Shown here: one piece after another, positions 1-10,558 of the stretch | Layout of the letters: the number at the start of each line of letters is the position of its first letter | Position numbering within the stretch: position 1 is the stretch's first letter | NCBI GenBank assembly: GCA_947446975.1 | Contig: CANFHM010000020.1 | Location: 1-36,747, forward strand | Reading direction: 5' to 3' | DNA length: 36,747 nucleotides | From: Microthrixaceae bacterium | GTDB lineage: Bacteria; Actinomycetota; Acidimicrobiia; Acidimicrobiales; Acidimicrobilacustridaceae | Position numbers and translations under genes: made by a program | The notes under the pieces: model-generated | The model's database searches: none | Told to the model about the DNA's origin: nothing | Seen by the model: only the letters and a program-made list of their open reading frames with translations

Positions 1-149
1 AGCAGGGCGCCGATCATGTGCTCGGCAGGGTGGGGAAGTCCGATCGTCAGGCCCTGGACATCGCCATCGAGGTGGCGGCCGACGCCGTCGAGTCGATCCT
101 GCGCCGCGGTGTCGACGCCACCATGAACGAGGTCAACGCGAGGGCCTGA
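1..149 (+). CDS. C-terminal fragment of an unidentified protein
   Basis: An open frame enters from the left edge (codons in phase with position 3) and ends at TGA 147-149, giving about 48 residues. The tail is helical and mixed-charge (ALDIAIEVAADAVESILRRG, then NEVNARA). I do not recognise the family. The codon pattern (G/C at third positions) is typical of the real genes here. It converges on the minus-strand OB-fold gene ending at 219. The 69 bp between them contain no clear hairpin. Confidence 0.5.
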   Translation, partial: QGADHVLGRVGKSDRQALDIAIEVAADAVESILRRGVDATMNEVNARA

Positions 150-218
150 TCCGGCACGGAGCGACGCACGCTGTCGTGTGAGCGATCAGCCCCGAGCCGT
201 GCTGCGACGGCTGTGGGC

Positions 219-605
219 TCAGTAGGGGAGTGCGACCCGGTCCGGCAGCAGTTCGTAGGCCGGGTTGATGATGGTGAGCCGATGGCGGACCTCGGTGACC
301 ATCCCCTCGACGACCATATGGGCCCCGAGTCCGACGCCGCCGATGTTGCGGCGACCCAGGAACACCACGGTGAGTCCGCCGGTGGAGTCGGCGAGGGTGA
401 TCTCGAGGCTGGCGATCTTCTCGGCCCAGGGTTGCACCCGAACCGCCCGGATCCGACCGGCGACCCGCACGGTGCTGCGCCAACGGGTGTCGGCGATGGG
501 GGTCACGCCGGCGAGGCTGCGGACGCCGATCTGCTCGTACATGCGCGCCTCTGCTGCTTCGCGCTCAGCTTCCGCCAGCTTCGATGATCTCGAGAACAGT
601 GCCAT
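219..605 (-). CDS. OB-fold nucleic-acid-binding domain protein
   Basis: Protein of 128 aa. A short charged helix (residues about 5-25, rich in AEAERE/AEARMYEQ) is followed by a single small beta-barrel domain with the pattern TVRVAGRIRAVRVQP ... LEITLADSTGGLTVVFLGRRNIGGV ... GMVTEVRHRLTIINPAYELL, typical of the short actinobacterial OB-fold proteins. The start chosen is ATG 605-603, one base after the stop of the upstream kimA-like gene (TGA 609-607), so the two are probably co-transcribed and translationally coupled. A reading starting further upstream (668) would lie inside that gene. In mycobacteria a homologous OB-fold gene sits in the Trk/APC potassium-transport neighbourhood, which fits the partner here. 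The ligand and role of the protein are unknown. Confidence 0.85.
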   Translation of the reverse strand: MALFSRSSKLAEAEREAAEARMYEQIGVRSLAGVTPIADTRWRSTVRVAGRIRAVRVQPWAEKIASLEITLADSTGGLTVVFLGRRNIGGVGLGAHMVVEGMVTEVRHRLTIINPAYELLPDRVALPY

Positions 606-606
606 C

Positions 607-2613
607 TCAGTTGTGGATCCCGGAGGTCCCCGACACGGCGCCGTGCTCGACCTCGTGCACATGCGCACCCTTGGATGAACGGGTCAGGTGGTACGGGACG
701 AACGTGACGTTCGCGTGGGGCACATCGGCGAGGGTCCGGGCGATCGCCTCGGCGGTGCGGTCGTGCAGGAGCTTGTGCCATCCGGCGCGGTACACACGCC
801 GGGGGATGAGCACGCTCACCTCGGTCTGACCGTCGTCGGCGAGCTCGGCCACGAGCTCGAGCACCGAGCGTTCGATGCGACGATCCGGACACAGGCGCAT
901 CTCGAGCGGCAGCGACGCGAGCGGCAGCGTGGCCCACTCGTCCGCCAGCTCGGCGGCGTGCTGTTCGTCGATGGCGATGTGGACGGCGCGGAGGTCGTCG
1001 GGGATGAGCGTGCGGGCGTACTGGATGGCCCGGGCCGATGTGCGGTCGATGGTGTCGATGAGCACGATGACGTCGTGCCGGCGCAGGATCGGCTCCTCGA
1101 CGGCCCGGAAGGCGTCCTCATGGAGCTCGGCCTTCTCGGTCTCGTACTGGTGGTTGAGCCGCACGACGACCCACACGAGGATCGGGACGAGGACGATGAT
1201 GACCCATGCCCCATGGGTGAACTTGGTGTAGGCGATCACCACGGTGACGACCAGGGTGACCACCGCGCCGAGCGCATTGATGAACAGGCCCGAACGCCAG
1301 CCGGCCTCCTTGATGCGCACATGGCGTCGGGCCATACCGGCCTGGGAGAGCGTGAACGAGGTGAACACGCCGACGGCGTAGAGCGGGATGAGCTTGGAGA
1401 CATCCGCCTGCAGCACCACCACGAGCACGGCGGCCGAGATGGCGAGGGCGACGATGCCGTTCGAGAACACCAGGCGATGGCCCCGCTTGGTGAGCTGGCG
1501 CGGCATGAAGGAGTCCTCGGCCTGGAAACTGGCGAGGCGGGGGAAGTCGGCGAAGGAGGTGTTGGCGGCCAGCACGAGGATGAACATCGTGGCGGCCTGC
1601 GTGAAGATGTACATCACGTGGCCGATTGCGCCGTTGCCGTAGACCGCATCGGCGACCTGGGAGATCACGGTCCGGCCCTCGGTGGGGACCGCCTGCACCT
1701 GGGTGGCGAGCCAGGAGATGCCGAGGAACATGGCGCCGAGGAGGCCGCCCATGACCATGAGCGTGTTGCGGGCGTTCTTCCATTCGGGGGCCTTGAACGC
1801 CGGCACACCGTTGGAGATGGCCTCGACACCGGTGACCGCTGCGCCGCCGGATGCGAACGCATGCAGGATGAGCACGAGGCCAGCGGCTCCGGCCCCCTTC
1901 AGGGCATCGTGCTGCTCGGGGTTGAGCACCACATGCTCGAGCCCGCTGCCGAAGATCGTCTTGATCAGACCGACGCCGATCATCACGAACATCGCCACCA
2001 GGAAGGCGAAGGTGGGGATGGCGAAGAGCTTGCCGGACTCCTTCACACCGCGGAGATTGCCCCAGGCGATGATGGCGATGAAGGCCAGGGCGATCGGGAC
2101 GCGGTACGGGTACACGCCGTGGAACACCGAGTACAGCGCGGCGACACCGGCCGACACCGACACCGACACGGTGAGGATGTAGTCGGTGAGCAGGGCGACG
2201 CCGGCGACCTGGGCGGGGATGACGCCGAGGTTGTCCTTGGTGACGATGTAGGCACCACCGGCCGACGGATAGGCCTTGATGGTCTGTCGATAGCTGAACA
2301 CCAGGATGGTGAGGACGATGACCATGGCGATGGTGATCGGGACGACATAGCCGAAGGCGGCCACCCCGATGCCTGCGGTGAGAAGCGTGAGGATGATCTC
2401 CTCGGAGGCGTATGCCGTCGAGGAGAGCGCGTCGGAGGAGAACACCGCGAGAGCGGTCGCATTGTTGAGGCGCTCGTGCTGGAGCTGGTCGGTGTGCAGC
2501 GTGCGACCGAGCACCTTGCTCTTGAGGCGGAACGACCGGTTCTCGGGGAGGACCACCGTGGAGGTCGGCGGCAGCGGGGAAGGACCTGACGGTGTCTCAG
2601 CAGTGGCAGTCAT
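607..2613 (-). CDS. kimA: KimA-type APC-superfamily potassium transporter
   Basis: Protein of 668 aa, inner-membrane APC permease. It carries a run of motifs I associate with Bacillus KimA (YdaO): SSDALSSTAYASEEI, YPSAGGAYIVTKDNLG, DYILTVSVSVSAG, RGVKESGKLFA, GVEAISNGVPAFK, VLAANTSFADFPRLA and IPLYAVGVFTSFTLSQ. About twelve membrane helices (residues about 50-500) are followed by a cytosolic USP-like domain (about 520-640, starting HDVIVLIDTID) that in KimA helps dimerisation. KimA is a high-affinity proton-coupled K+ importer; orthology rather than mere APC membership is inferred. The start is ATG 2613-2611; a longer frame to 2772 would add 53 arginine-rich residues that resemble no transporter. 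A weak -10 (GACTGT) lies 7 nt before the ATG. I see no ydaO/c-di-AMP riboswitch in the 173-bp divergent gap. Confidence 0.82.
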   Translation of the reverse strand: MTATAETPSGPSPLPPTSTVVLPENRSFRLKSKVLGRTLHTDQLQHERLNNATALAVFSSDALSSTAYASEEIILTLLTAGIGVAAFGYVVPITIAMVIVLTILVFSYRQTIKAYPSAGGAYIVTKDNLGVIPAQVAGVALLTDYILTVSVSVSAGVAALYSVFHGVYPYRVPIALAFIAIIAWGNLRGVKESGKLFAIPTFAFLVAMFVMIGVGLIKTIFGSGLEHVVLNPEQHDALKGAGAAGLVLILHAFASGGAAVTGVEAISNGVPAFKAPEWKNARNTLMVMGGLLGAMFLGISWLATQVQAVPTEGRTVISQVADAVYGNGAIGHVMYIFTQAATMFILVLAANTSFADFPRLASFQAEDSFMPRQLTKRGHRLVFSNGIVALAISAAVLVVVLQADVSKLIPLYAVGVFTSFTLSQAGMARRHVRIKEAGWRSGLFINALGAVVTLVVTVVIAYTKFTHGAWVIIVLVPILVWVVVRLNHQYETEKAELHEDAFRAVEEPILRRHDVIVLIDTIDRTSARAIQYARTLIPDDLRAVHIAIDEQHAAELADEWATLPLASLPLEMRLCPDRRIERSVLELVAELADDGQTEVSVLIPRRVYRAGWHKLLHDRTAEAIARTLADVPHANVTFVPYHLTRSSKGAHVHEVEHGAVSGTSGIHN

Positions 2614-2714
2614 ACGGCTCACAGTCAACACCCGCCGATGCCCGGCGCACAATCGGATCGGGGCGCTGTTCACATTCGCGAAACCTTGTCCCGGGCGTCC
2701 CCGGAGCCTGCCGG

Positions 2715-2720
2715 TAGCAT
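2715..2720 (+). promoter_or_regulatory. Probable -10 box of the mfd promoter
   Basis: TAGCAT fits the TAnnnT pattern seen before other genes in this window. Transcription would start near 2727, giving mfd a leader of about 60 nt, in contrast with the leaderless genes elsewhere. No good -35 is visible. Confidence 0.45.
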
Positions 2721-2728
2721 GCGCATCC

Positions 2729-2751
2729 CTCGGCAGCGCTCGGCTGCCGAG
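2729..2751 (+). other. Perfect stem-loop in the mfd leader
   Basis: A 9-bp perfect inverted repeat, CTCGGCAGC and GCTGCCGAG, separated by a 5-nt loop. It lies between the likely -10 (2715-2720) and the GTG of mfd (2787), so it would be in the 5' leader RNA. There is no T-run, so a classical terminator is unlikely; it may be an attenuator-like structure or a protein-binding palindrome in the kimA/mfd divergent gap. Confidence 0.55.
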
Positions 2752-2786
2752 CCCGCGCGCGTCGCGCTCCATGACTCCGAGGCATC

Positions 2787-5700
2787 GTGTCGCTCTCCGA
2801 ACTCCCCCCGCTGCTCGCCGACGAACCAGGGCTCACCTCGGTGCTCGGTCGGCGCGACGCCGTCCTGGTCGTCCCCGAGCCGGCCCGGGCCATCGCCATC
2901 GCGGCGATCGTCGAGCGATCCGAACGGCGCCCTGTGGTCGTGGCCGTGCCCACCACCGGTGAGGCCGAGCGTCTCGCCCATGATCTCGAGCTGTTCCTCG
3001 GTGCCGACGAGGTCGAACTCTTCCCGGCCTGGGAGACCCTCCCGTTCGAGCGGGTGAGCCCGGCGGTCGAGACGATGGGACGTCGACTGCGCACCATGTG
3101 GCGTCTGCGCGAGCCGTCGCGGGCCCCAGCGGTGGTGGTGGCCTCGGTGCGGGCACTCGTGCAGCGACTCGGCCCCCATGTGGCCGATGTCGAACCGATC
3201 GTGGTCGGCGTGGGCGATCAGCTCGATCCCACCGAACTGCTCGGTGCACTCGTGTCCATGGGCTATCGCCGCGAGAAGCAGGTCGAGCATCGCGGTGAGG
3301 TGGCGGTCCGCGGGTCCATCGTGGATGTCTTCCCGAGCACCTCCGACGTGCCGATCCGCATCGATCTGTGGGGCGACGAGATCGACCGCCTCACCGAGTT
3401 CTCGGTGGTCGACCAGCGCGCCACCATCGAGCGGGCCGAGATCGAGATCCTCCCGTGCCGCGAGCTGCTGCCCACCGATGAGGTTCGGGCCCGGGCGTCG
3501 GAACTGCTGGTCTCACAACCGTGGGGCCGCGAGCAGTGGGATCGTCTCGCCGAGGGGCAGATGTTCGACGGCATGGAGAGCTGGTTGCCGTGGCTCGTCC
3601 CCGACAGCGGTGGCGGGCGCACGGACGACGCCGATGGGAACGCCGAGGTGCTGTTCGATCTCATCGACGCCGATGCCCAGGTGCTGCTGATCGAGCCCCG
3701 CCGCATGCGTGATCGGGCCGCTGACATCCTGTCGGAGGAGGAGGATCTCGCCCGCTCGCTCTCCCGCACATGGGGGGTCGATGTCGAGACCGACTTCCCG
3801 CAGCTGCATCTGCCGTTCGACCGCCTGCTCGTGCGCACCGACGCCCCCGCCTGGTCGATCACGAACCTGCCCGAGGGACCGGATGTGGCCACCGTGCAGG
3901 CCTCAGGCTGGGATCCGGTCGTGGGGGAGGGCTCGACGCTCATCTCGCAGCTGGAGAGACTCCTCGTCGACGGGTACCGGATCGTGGTCGCCGCCGATGG
4001 TTCCGGTTCGGCCGATCGGATCGTCACCCTGCTCGGCGATCAGGGGCTGCTGTTCGAGTTCGACGAACGCCGTCGCAGTGATCTCACGGCGCCCGGCGGG
4101 CGGGTCGTCGTCGCCCCCATCGAGCGCGGGTTCCTGCTCCCGGCGGTGAAGCTGGCGGTGCTCGGCGAGGCCGATGTCACCGGGCGACGCCGGGCCCATC
4201 GCCGTGCCCGGCCGCGTCGGGCCGCAGCAGCGCAGGGGTACTTCGACGATCTGCGCACCGGCGATTTCGTCGTCCACCATCAGCACGGGGTCGCCCGTTT
4301 CGGCGGCATGGTGAAGCGGACCATCGGCGGGGTGGAGCGCGACTACCTGCTGCTCGAGTACCGCGGCGACGACAAGCTCTACGTGCCGAGCGATCAGATC
4401 GATGCCGTCCGGCATTTCACCGGCGGCGATTCCCCCTCGCTCAGCCGTCTCGGCGGCGGGGAATGGCAGAAGAGCAAGGCCCGCGTCCGGGCGGCGGTCA
4501 CCGAGATCGCCCAGGAGCTCGTGGTGCTGTACCAGAAGCGCATCCATGAACCCGGCCATGCCTTCGGTCCCGACACCCCGTGGCAGCGCGAACTCGAGGA
4601 CGCCTTCCCGTATGAACCCACCCCCGATCAGCGCACGGCGATCGATGAGGTGAAGGGCGATATGGAGGCTCCCTCGCCCATGGATCGGCTGGTGTGCGGC
4701 GATGTCGGTTTCGGCAAGACCGAGGTGGCCATCCGGGCCGTGTTCAAGGCGGTGCAGGACGGCAAGCAGGCCGCGGTGCTGGTGCCCACCACGCTGCTCG
4801 CCCAGCAGCATCTGCAGACATTCAGCGACCGGTTCGCCGGCTTCCCGGTGCGGGTGGAGATGCTGAGCCGGTTCCTCACCGCAGCACAGGCCCGCAAGGT
4901 GATCGAGGGACTCGCCGCCGGCGAGATCGATGTCGTGGTCGGCACCCATCGGCTGCTGTCCCCCGAGCTCGAGTTCAAGGATCTCGGTCTGCTCGTGGTG
5001 GATGAGGAGCAGCGGTTCGGCGTGAACCACAAGGAGGCGATCAAGAACCTCCGGGTGGGCGTCGACGTCCTCACGCTCACCGCCACCCCGATCCCGCGCA
5101 CGCTCGAGATGAGTCTCACCGGCATCCGCGATCTCACCCTGCTGAACACGCCGCCGAGCGCCCGACAACCGATCCTCACCTACGTCGGTGAGTACGACGA
5201 GCGAGCCGTGGCCGAATCGATCCGCCGCGAACTGCTCCGTGAGGGGCAGGTGTTCTTCGTGCACAACCGCGTGCAGGACATCGACAGGGTGGCGTCACGG
5301 CTGCGCGAACTGGTGCCCGAGGCGCGGGTGGCGATCGCCCACGGGCAGATGGACGAGGGCACGCTCGAGAAGGTCGTCCTCGACTTCTGGGAGGGCCAGT
5401 TCGACGTGCTGGTGTGCACCACGATCATCGAGAGCGGCATCGACATGCCCACCGTGAACACCCTCGTGGTCGATCGGGCCGATCTGCTCGGTCTCGGTCA
5501 GCTCCATCAGCTTCGCGGTCGCGTCGGTCGCTCCGGGAGCCGGGCCTACGCCTACCTGTTCTTCCCTCCCGACCGGGTGCTCTCCGAGGATGCCTACGAA
5601 CGTCTGCGCACCATCGGAGAGGCCACCGACCTCGGGTCGGGGTTCCGGATCGCCATGCGAGATCTCGAGATCCGGGGCGCCGGCAATCTGCTCGGCACCG

Positions 5701-6278
5701 GACAGAGCGGTCATATCGCCGCTGTCGGGTACGACCTCTACTGCGAGATGGTCACCGAGGCGGTGGCCGAGCTCAAGGGCGAGCCGATCGAGGAACCGGC
5801 CGAGATCAAGATCGAGGTGCCCCTCGACGCGAATCTCCCCCTCGACTACGTCGAGCGCGAGGAGTCCCGGCTCGAGGCGTACCGACGGCTGGCGGCGGTC
5901 ACCTCGCTGCAGGAGGTCGACGACATCCGGATCGAATGGGAGGACCGCTATGGGCCGGTCCCCGAACCGGCGCTGGCGCTGCTCACCGTGGCACGTCTGC
6001 GGGCCGAATGTGTCCGCACCGGGGTGCGCGAGGTCACGGTCACGAAGGGGAGCGGCTTCGGTGGGCCCAAGGTGGTGGCCCGCCTGAGTCCGATCTCGCT
6101 GCCCACATCCAAGACCATCCGACTCGAGCGTCTCTACCGCGGATCGGTCTACAAGAGCGAGATCGGACAGCTGCAGCTGGCGCTCCGGTCGACCGCCACG
6201 GTGGTCGATGATGTCATCGCCGCACTCACCGATCTGCTGCCGCCGGATGACTACGAACCCCCGAAGAGCCGCGGATAG
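2787..6278 (+). CDS. mfd: Transcription-repair coupling factor Mfd
   Basis: Protein of 1163 aa, the usual length for Mfd. It frees RNA polymerase stalled at DNA lesions and recruits UvrA. Visible in order: N-terminal UvrB-like module ([14 protein letters not shown] about residues 73-90; [22 protein letters not shown] further on), the RNA-polymerase-interacting CarD-like domain ([16 protein letters not shown], about residue 492), and RecG-type helicase motor with Walker [10 protein letters not shown] (about 639), the Walker B variant DEEQRFGV (about 739), [13 protein letters not shown] and the motif VI region [12 protein letters not shown]-terminal TRCF domain follows ([25 protein letters not shown]). 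Start is GTG 2787; no other start nearby fits. It is followed after one base by the PPIase gene. Confidence 0.97.
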   Translation: MSLSELPPLLADEPGLTSVLGRRDAVLVVPEPARAIAIAAIVERSERRPVVVAVPTTGEAERLAHDLELFLGADEVELFPAWETLPFERVSPAVETMGRRLRTMWRLREPSRAPAVVVASVRALVQRLGPHVADVEPIVVGVGDQLDPTELLGALVSMGYRREKQVEHRGEVAVRGSIVDVFPSTSDVPIRIDLWGDEIDRLTEFSVVDQRATIERAEIEILPCRELLPTDEVRARASELLVSQPWGREQWDRLAEGQMFDGMESWLPWLVPDSGGGRTDDADGNAEVLFDLIDADAQVLLIEPRRMRDRAADILSEEEDLARSLSRTWGVDVETDFPQLHLPFDRLLVRTDAPAWSITNLPEGPDVATVQASGWDPVVGEGSTLISQLERLLVDGYRIVVAADGSGSADRIVTLLGDQGLLFEFDERRRSDLTAPGGRVVVAPIERGFLLPAVKLAVLGEADVTGRRRAHRRARPRRAAAAQGYFDDLRTGDFVVHHQHGVARFGGMVKRTIGGVERDYLLLEYRGDDKLYVPSDQIDAVRHFTGGDSPSLSRLGGGEWQKSKARVRAAVTEIAQELVVLYQKRIHEPGHAFGPDTPWQRELEDAFPYEPTPDQRTAIDEVKGDMEAPSPMDRLVCGDVGFGKTEVAIRAVFKAVQDGKQAAVLVPTTLLAQQHLQTFSDRFAGFPVRVEMLSRFLTAAQARKVIEGLAAGEIDVVVGTHRLLSPELEFKDLGLLVVDEEQRFGVNHKEAIKNLRVGVDVLTLTATPIPRTLEMSLTGIRDLTLLNTPPSARQPILTYVGEYDERAVAESIRRELLREGQVFFVHNRVQDIDRVASRLRELVPEARVAIAHGQMDEGTLEKVVLDFWEGQFDVLVCTTIIESGIDMPTVNTLVVDRADLLGLGQLHQLRGRVGRSGSRAYAYLFFPPDRVLSEDAYERLRTIGEATDLGSGFRIAMRDLEIRGAGNLLGTGQSGHIAAVGYDLYCEMVTEAVAELKGEPIEEPAEIKIEVPLDANLPLDYVEREESRLEAYRRLAAVTSLQEVDDIRIEWEDRYGPVPEPALALLTVARLRAECVRTGVREVTVTKGSGFGGPKVVARLSPISLPTSKTIRLERLYRGSVYKSEIGQLQLALRSTATVVDDVIAALTDLLPPDDYEPPKSRG

Positions 6279-6279
6279 T

Positions 6280-7380
6280 GTGAGCCGTCTTGTGAAGAAG
6301 ATCTGCGCCACCCTCATCGCCGTGCTGTCGCTCGGGCTCGTCGTCTCGCTCCTCGGAACCTCCTGCTCGGCGGTCTCGCCCAGCGCCCTCACCGTCGGTT
6401 CGTGGTCGTTGTCCAACCGTGACTTCACCACCCAGATCACGGCCTTCGCCGACGTCTACGGGCGGGCCAACGGGTCGGCCTCCGATCTCCACGGTCCCGA
6501 CGGCTCCTCCTGGGCCACCTCGTTCACCTCGGCGTTCCTGAACGATCAGCTCAGCCTCCAGCTCGCCCAGATCGATGCCGCCCAGCGCGGCATCGAGATC
6601 ACCGATGCTGATCGCGCCGCCGCACAGAAGGTGCTCGAGCAGAACTTCACCTCCTCCCAGGGCGGCTCGTTCTTCGGTGAGCTCGATCCCGGCTACCAGA
6701 AGTCGCTCATCGACGGACTCGCTGCACAGAACGCCCTGGTCTCGGTGCTGCAGACCGAGGGCACCTCCGATGAGGCGCTGCGCCGGCTCTACGACGCCAG
6801 CGGTGACAAGTACAAGGGCGAGCAGGTGTGTGCCAGCCACATCCTCATCTTCGCCGGTTCCAGCCAGGGTCAGTCCACGCCCACGGAAGCCGAGTACGCC
6901 CAGTCGCTCGCCCGGATCACGCAGATCCAGTCGCAGCTCAAGGGCACGACCAACTTCGCTGATCTGGCGAAGGCGAACTCCGACGACAGCGGCAGCGGCG
7001 CCAACGGCGGCGATCTCGGCTGCAACCCCCGCGGGGCCTTCGTCCCCGAGTTCGACGATGCGGCATGGAGTCAGCCGATCGGTGTGGTCGGTCAGCCCGT
7101 CCGCACGAAGTACGGCTACCACCTCATCCTCGTCCGGGTGCGCGGCGAACTCACCTTCGATGCGGTGAAGGACGATCTCGCCGCCTCGCTGAAGAGCAAC
7201 CTCCGTGGTCTGCTCGAAGCGGAACTGGCCAGTGTCGCCAGCAGCGTCAGCGTCGGTGTCGATGGCCGCTACGGCCAGTTCGTCGCCGCCACCGGCACCA
7301 TCACCGCCCCCGCCGGTGCGAGCTCCCCGAGCACGGTGGCCCGCTCCGTCACCGATCTCGCCGGCAGCATCCACGGCTAG
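6280..7380 (+). CDS. Lipoprotein parvulin-type peptidyl-prolyl isomerase (SurA/PrsA-like)
   Basis: Protein of 366 aa from GTG 6280, one base after the mfd stop. The N-terminus (SRLVKKICATLIAVLSLGLVVSLLGTSC) is a lipoprotein signal with the lipid-accepting cysteine about residue 29, so it should be anchored on the outer face of the membrane. A SurA-N-like helical region follows (about 40-150), then a parvulin PpiC domain (about 182-290: CASHILIF, FADLAKANSDDSGSGANGGDLG, FVPEFDDAAW, TKYGYHLILV). It should assist folding of exported proteins. GTG 6292 (MKKICATL...) is an alternative start; TAGTGT at 6276-6281, overlapping the mfd stop, could be its -10. Similar lipoprotein chaperone genes sit between mfd and mazG in other actinobacteria. 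Confidence 0.88.
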   Translation: MSRLVKKICATLIAVLSLGLVVSLLGTSCSAVSPSALTVGSWSLSNRDFTTQITAFADVYGRANGSASDLHGPDGSSWATSFTSAFLNDQLSLQLAQIDAAQRGIEITDADRAAAQKVLEQNFTSSQGGSFFGELDPGYQKSLIDGLAAQNALVSVLQTEGTSDEALRRLYDASGDKYKGEQVCASHILIFAGSSQGQSTPTEAEYAQSLARITQIQSQLKGTTNFADLAKANSDDSGSGANGGDLGCNPRGAFVPEFDDAAWSQPIGVVGQPVRTKYGYHLILVRVRGELTFDAVKDDLAASLKSNLRGLLEAELASVASSVSVGVDGRYGQFVAATGTITAPAGASSPSTVARSVTDLAGSIHG

Positions 7381-7411
7381 TCCCGGCTCCCCGGACCCCA
7401 CCTCACCGCTC

Positions 7412-8779
7412 ATGGTCGATCGCCCGCGCATCGTGGTCGTGGGCCTCGGCCCCGGCGACGTCGAACTGCTCACCGTCGGTTCGGTCACGGCCATCGAGTC
7501 CATCGAGGTCAGGTTCCTGCGCACCTCCCGGCATCCCGCCGCCCGTGCCGTCGCCGGTGCCGTCACCTTCGACTCGGTGTACGAATCCGCCGAGCGGATG
7601 GAGGACGTCTACCCGGCGATCGTGGAGCGACTCGTCGGCGCCGCCGTCGAGCACGGTGTGGTCCTGTACGCCGTGCCGGGCTCACCACTCGTGGCCGAGC
7701 ACACCGTCGAACTGCTGCTGGCCGACCCCCGGGTGGAGCTCGAGATCATCCCGGCACTCTCGTTCCTCGATCTGGCGTGGGTGCGGCTCGGCATCGACCC
7801 CGTCCAGCACGGCGTGCGGGTGATCGACGGCCATCGGTTCGCGGTGGAGGGTGCCGGCGAGCGGGGACCCCTGCTGGTCGGCCAGTGCGATTCCATCCAT
7901 GTGCTGTCCGATCTGAAGCTCGCCCTCGACAGCGGCCCCGTCCCGTGCCTCGACCCCGACGCCACCGTCGTGCTGCTCCAGCGGCTGGGCCTGCCCGATG
8001 AGGTGGTGCGCACGCTCCACTGGACCGACATCGATCGCATCGAACCCGACCACCTCACGTCGATCTATCTCCCGCACCTCGCTGCACCGATGGCCAGCGA
8101 GCTCATGGCGTTCGTGGAACTGGTGGCCACCCTGCGGGCCGAATGCCCATGGGATCAGGAACAGACCCACGACTCGCTGCGACGTCATCTGCTCGAGGAG
8201 TCCTATGAGGTCCTCGAGGCGATCGATCAGCTCGACGTCGATACCGGCGAGGGGTACGAGCATCTCGAGGAGGAGCTCGGCGATCTGCTGTTCCAGGTGT
8301 TCTTCCACTCGCAGCTCGCCACCGAGCAGGGGCAGTTCACCATCGCCGACGTGGCCCGCAACGTGCACGACAAGCTCCGCTCGCGCCATCCCCATGTGTT
8401 CGGTGAGGTCGACGCCGCTGACGCCGATGCGGTGGTGGCGAACTGGGAGCAGATCAAGAAGTCCGAGAAGGGTCGTGAGAGCGTCTTCGATGGCGTGCCC
8501 GATGCCATCCCGGCGCTGCTGTACGCGCTGAAGGTCCGCAAGAAGGCCAGCAGCCTGCCGCCCGAGCAACGATCCACGGTGTCGTTCCCCGAGCTCGTCG
8601 ACGCCCTCGACGATGCCCAGTGCGACGCCGACGAGGCCACGATCGGTGCGCTGCTCATGGCGGTGGTCGAACTCGCCCGTCTCGCCGATGTGGATCCCGA
8701 GACCGCACTGCGGGCCGCCGCCCGCCGCCATCGCGACGACGAGCGCGCCGCCGAACTGGCTGCGCGTGGCGATGCATGA
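7412..8779 (+). CDS. mazG: Tetrapyrrole-methylase-like / MazG nucleotide pyrophosphohydrolase fusion (YabN-like)
   Basis: Protein of 455 aa. Residues 1 to about 225 resemble the SAM-dependent tetrapyrrole (corrin/porphyrin) methylase fold: IVVVGLGPGDVELLTVG at the start and VLYAVPGSPLVAEHTVELL. Residues about 232-345 are MazG: LRAECPWDQEQTHDSLRRHL, EESYEVLEAID, EEELGDLLFQVFFH (acidic metal-binding helices), VARNVHDKLRSRHPHVFG. A second, degenerate MazG-like repeat follows (FDGVPDAIPALLYALKVRKKAS). MazG hydrolyses NTPs/dNTPs to monophosphates; the fused arrangement is known from Bacillus YabN. The catalytic state of the methylase-like half is unclear. Start ATG 7412, 31 bp after the PPIase gene; the same frame is open further upstream but overlaps that gene. 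Confidence 0.93.
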   Translation: MVDRPRIVVVGLGPGDVELLTVGSVTAIESIEVRFLRTSRHPAARAVAGAVTFDSVYESAERMEDVYPAIVERLVGAAVEHGVVLYAVPGSPLVAEHTVELLLADPRVELEIIPALSFLDLAWVRLGIDPVQHGVRVIDGHRFAVEGAGERGPLLVGQCDSIHVLSDLKLALDSGPVPCLDPDATVVLLQRLGLPDEVVRTLHWTDIDRIEPDHLTSIYLPHLAAPMASELMAFVELVATLRAECPWDQEQTHDSLRRHLLEESYEVLEAIDQLDVDTGEGYEHLEEELGDLLFQVFFHSQLATEQGQFTIADVARNVHDKLRSRHPHVFGEVDAADADAVVANWEQIKKSEKGRESVFDGVPDAIPALLYALKVRKKASSLPPEQRSTVSFPELVDALDDAQCDADEATIGALLMAVVELARLADVDPETALRAAARRHRDDERAAELAARGDA

Positions 8780-10132
<1,353 letters not shown>

Positions 10133-10134
10133 TC

Positions 10135-10485
10135 ATGGTCCGTCGATGGGCGTTCGGGCGCGTCACCATGGTGTCGGTCGGCATCGTCATCACCGTGGCC
10201 GTGTTCGTGCTGGGCGTGATGCCCACCCGTCAGTGGATCAGCAACCGTCGGGCCATCGCCGCGGCCGAGAGCACGCTGTCGCAGCTCGAGGCCCGCAACC
10301 AGCAGGACGCCGCTGCGGCGGAGTCGCTCCGCTCCGGTGCCGAACTCGAACGACTCGCCCGCGAGCAGTACGGCTATGCCCGGCCCGGCGAGGAGGTCTA
10401 CCACGTGCTCCCCGCGCCCCGGGATCCGGTGCGGGTGCCCGAGGCCTGGCCGTTCAGCGCGCTGGGTTCCTCCATCTCCCGCTGA
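10135..10485 (+). CDS. FtsB/DivIC-family septum formation initiator
   Basis: Protein of 116 aa with one N-terminal membrane helix (residues about 10-32, TMVSVGIVITVAVFVLGVM), a coiled-coil stretch (about 38-72, IAAAESTLSQLEARNQQDAA) and the conserved ELERLAREQYGYARPGEEVYHV box that marks the DivIC/FtsB family. It acts in the divisome with FtsL and FtsQ-type partners. ATG 10135 is 2 nt after the eno stop, so it belongs to the eno transcription unit; eno-divIC is a standing actinobacterial pair. Confidence 0.92.
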   Translation: MVRRWAFGRVTMVSVGIVITVAVFVLGVMPTRQWISNRRAIAAAESTLSQLEARNQQDAAAAESLRSGAELERLAREQYGYARPGEEVYHVLPAPRDPVRVPEAWPFSALGSSISR

Positions 10486-10487
10486 GT

Positions 10488-10502
10488 CCGTCCCGCGGAC
10501 GG
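10488..10502 (+). terminator. Short hairpin after ftsB/divIC, possible terminator
   Basis: CCGTCC and GGACGG form a perfect 6-bp stem with a 3-nt loop, 2 nt after the ftsB stop, followed only by TT. It separates the eno unit from the cox island, whose own -10 follows directly. The T-run is weak, so the terminator role is tentative. Confidence 0.4.
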
Positions 10503-10508
10503 TTCCAC

Positions 10509-10514
10509 TAACCT
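10509..10514 (+). promoter_or_regulatory. Candidate -10 box for the coxL operon
   Basis: TAACCT fits TAnnnT and lies just downstream of the hairpin. The predicted leader is about 38 nt, containing a 5-bp stem-loop (10523-10538) and a strong Shine-Dalgarno (GGGAGGGA, 10542-10549) before ATG 10559. No clear -35. Confidence 0.35.
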
Positions 10515-10558
10515 CGGCCCGTCCGGCGAACCTGCCGGCCGTGGGAGGGAGTGCACAG

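Noticed and set aside
688-2589. 633-codon plus-strand open frame opposite the KimA-like gene
   Set aside because: Extremely rich in G, D, H and E with no family resemblance; the minus-strand frame has clear transporter motifs.
2614-2772. N-terminal extension of the KimA-like protein to 2772
   Set aside because: The added 53 residues are Arg-rich and unlike any transporter N-terminus. They would place the start beyond the mfd leader promoter; ATG 2613 gives a normal N-terminus.
2614-2786. ydaO-type c-di-AMP riboswitch upstream of kimA
   Set aside because: The divergent gap is only 173 bp and the conserved riboswitch core was not recognisable; the only strong structure is a simple hairpin oriented with mfd.
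3903-5264. Long open frame antisense to mfd (453 codons), and similar ones antisense to mazG/eno (7682-9940) and coxL (10508-13003)
   Set aside because: They are by-products of high third-position GC in the real genes: compositions are dominated by H, G, D, R and A, with no domain pattern, and they run through several well-supported genes on the other strand.
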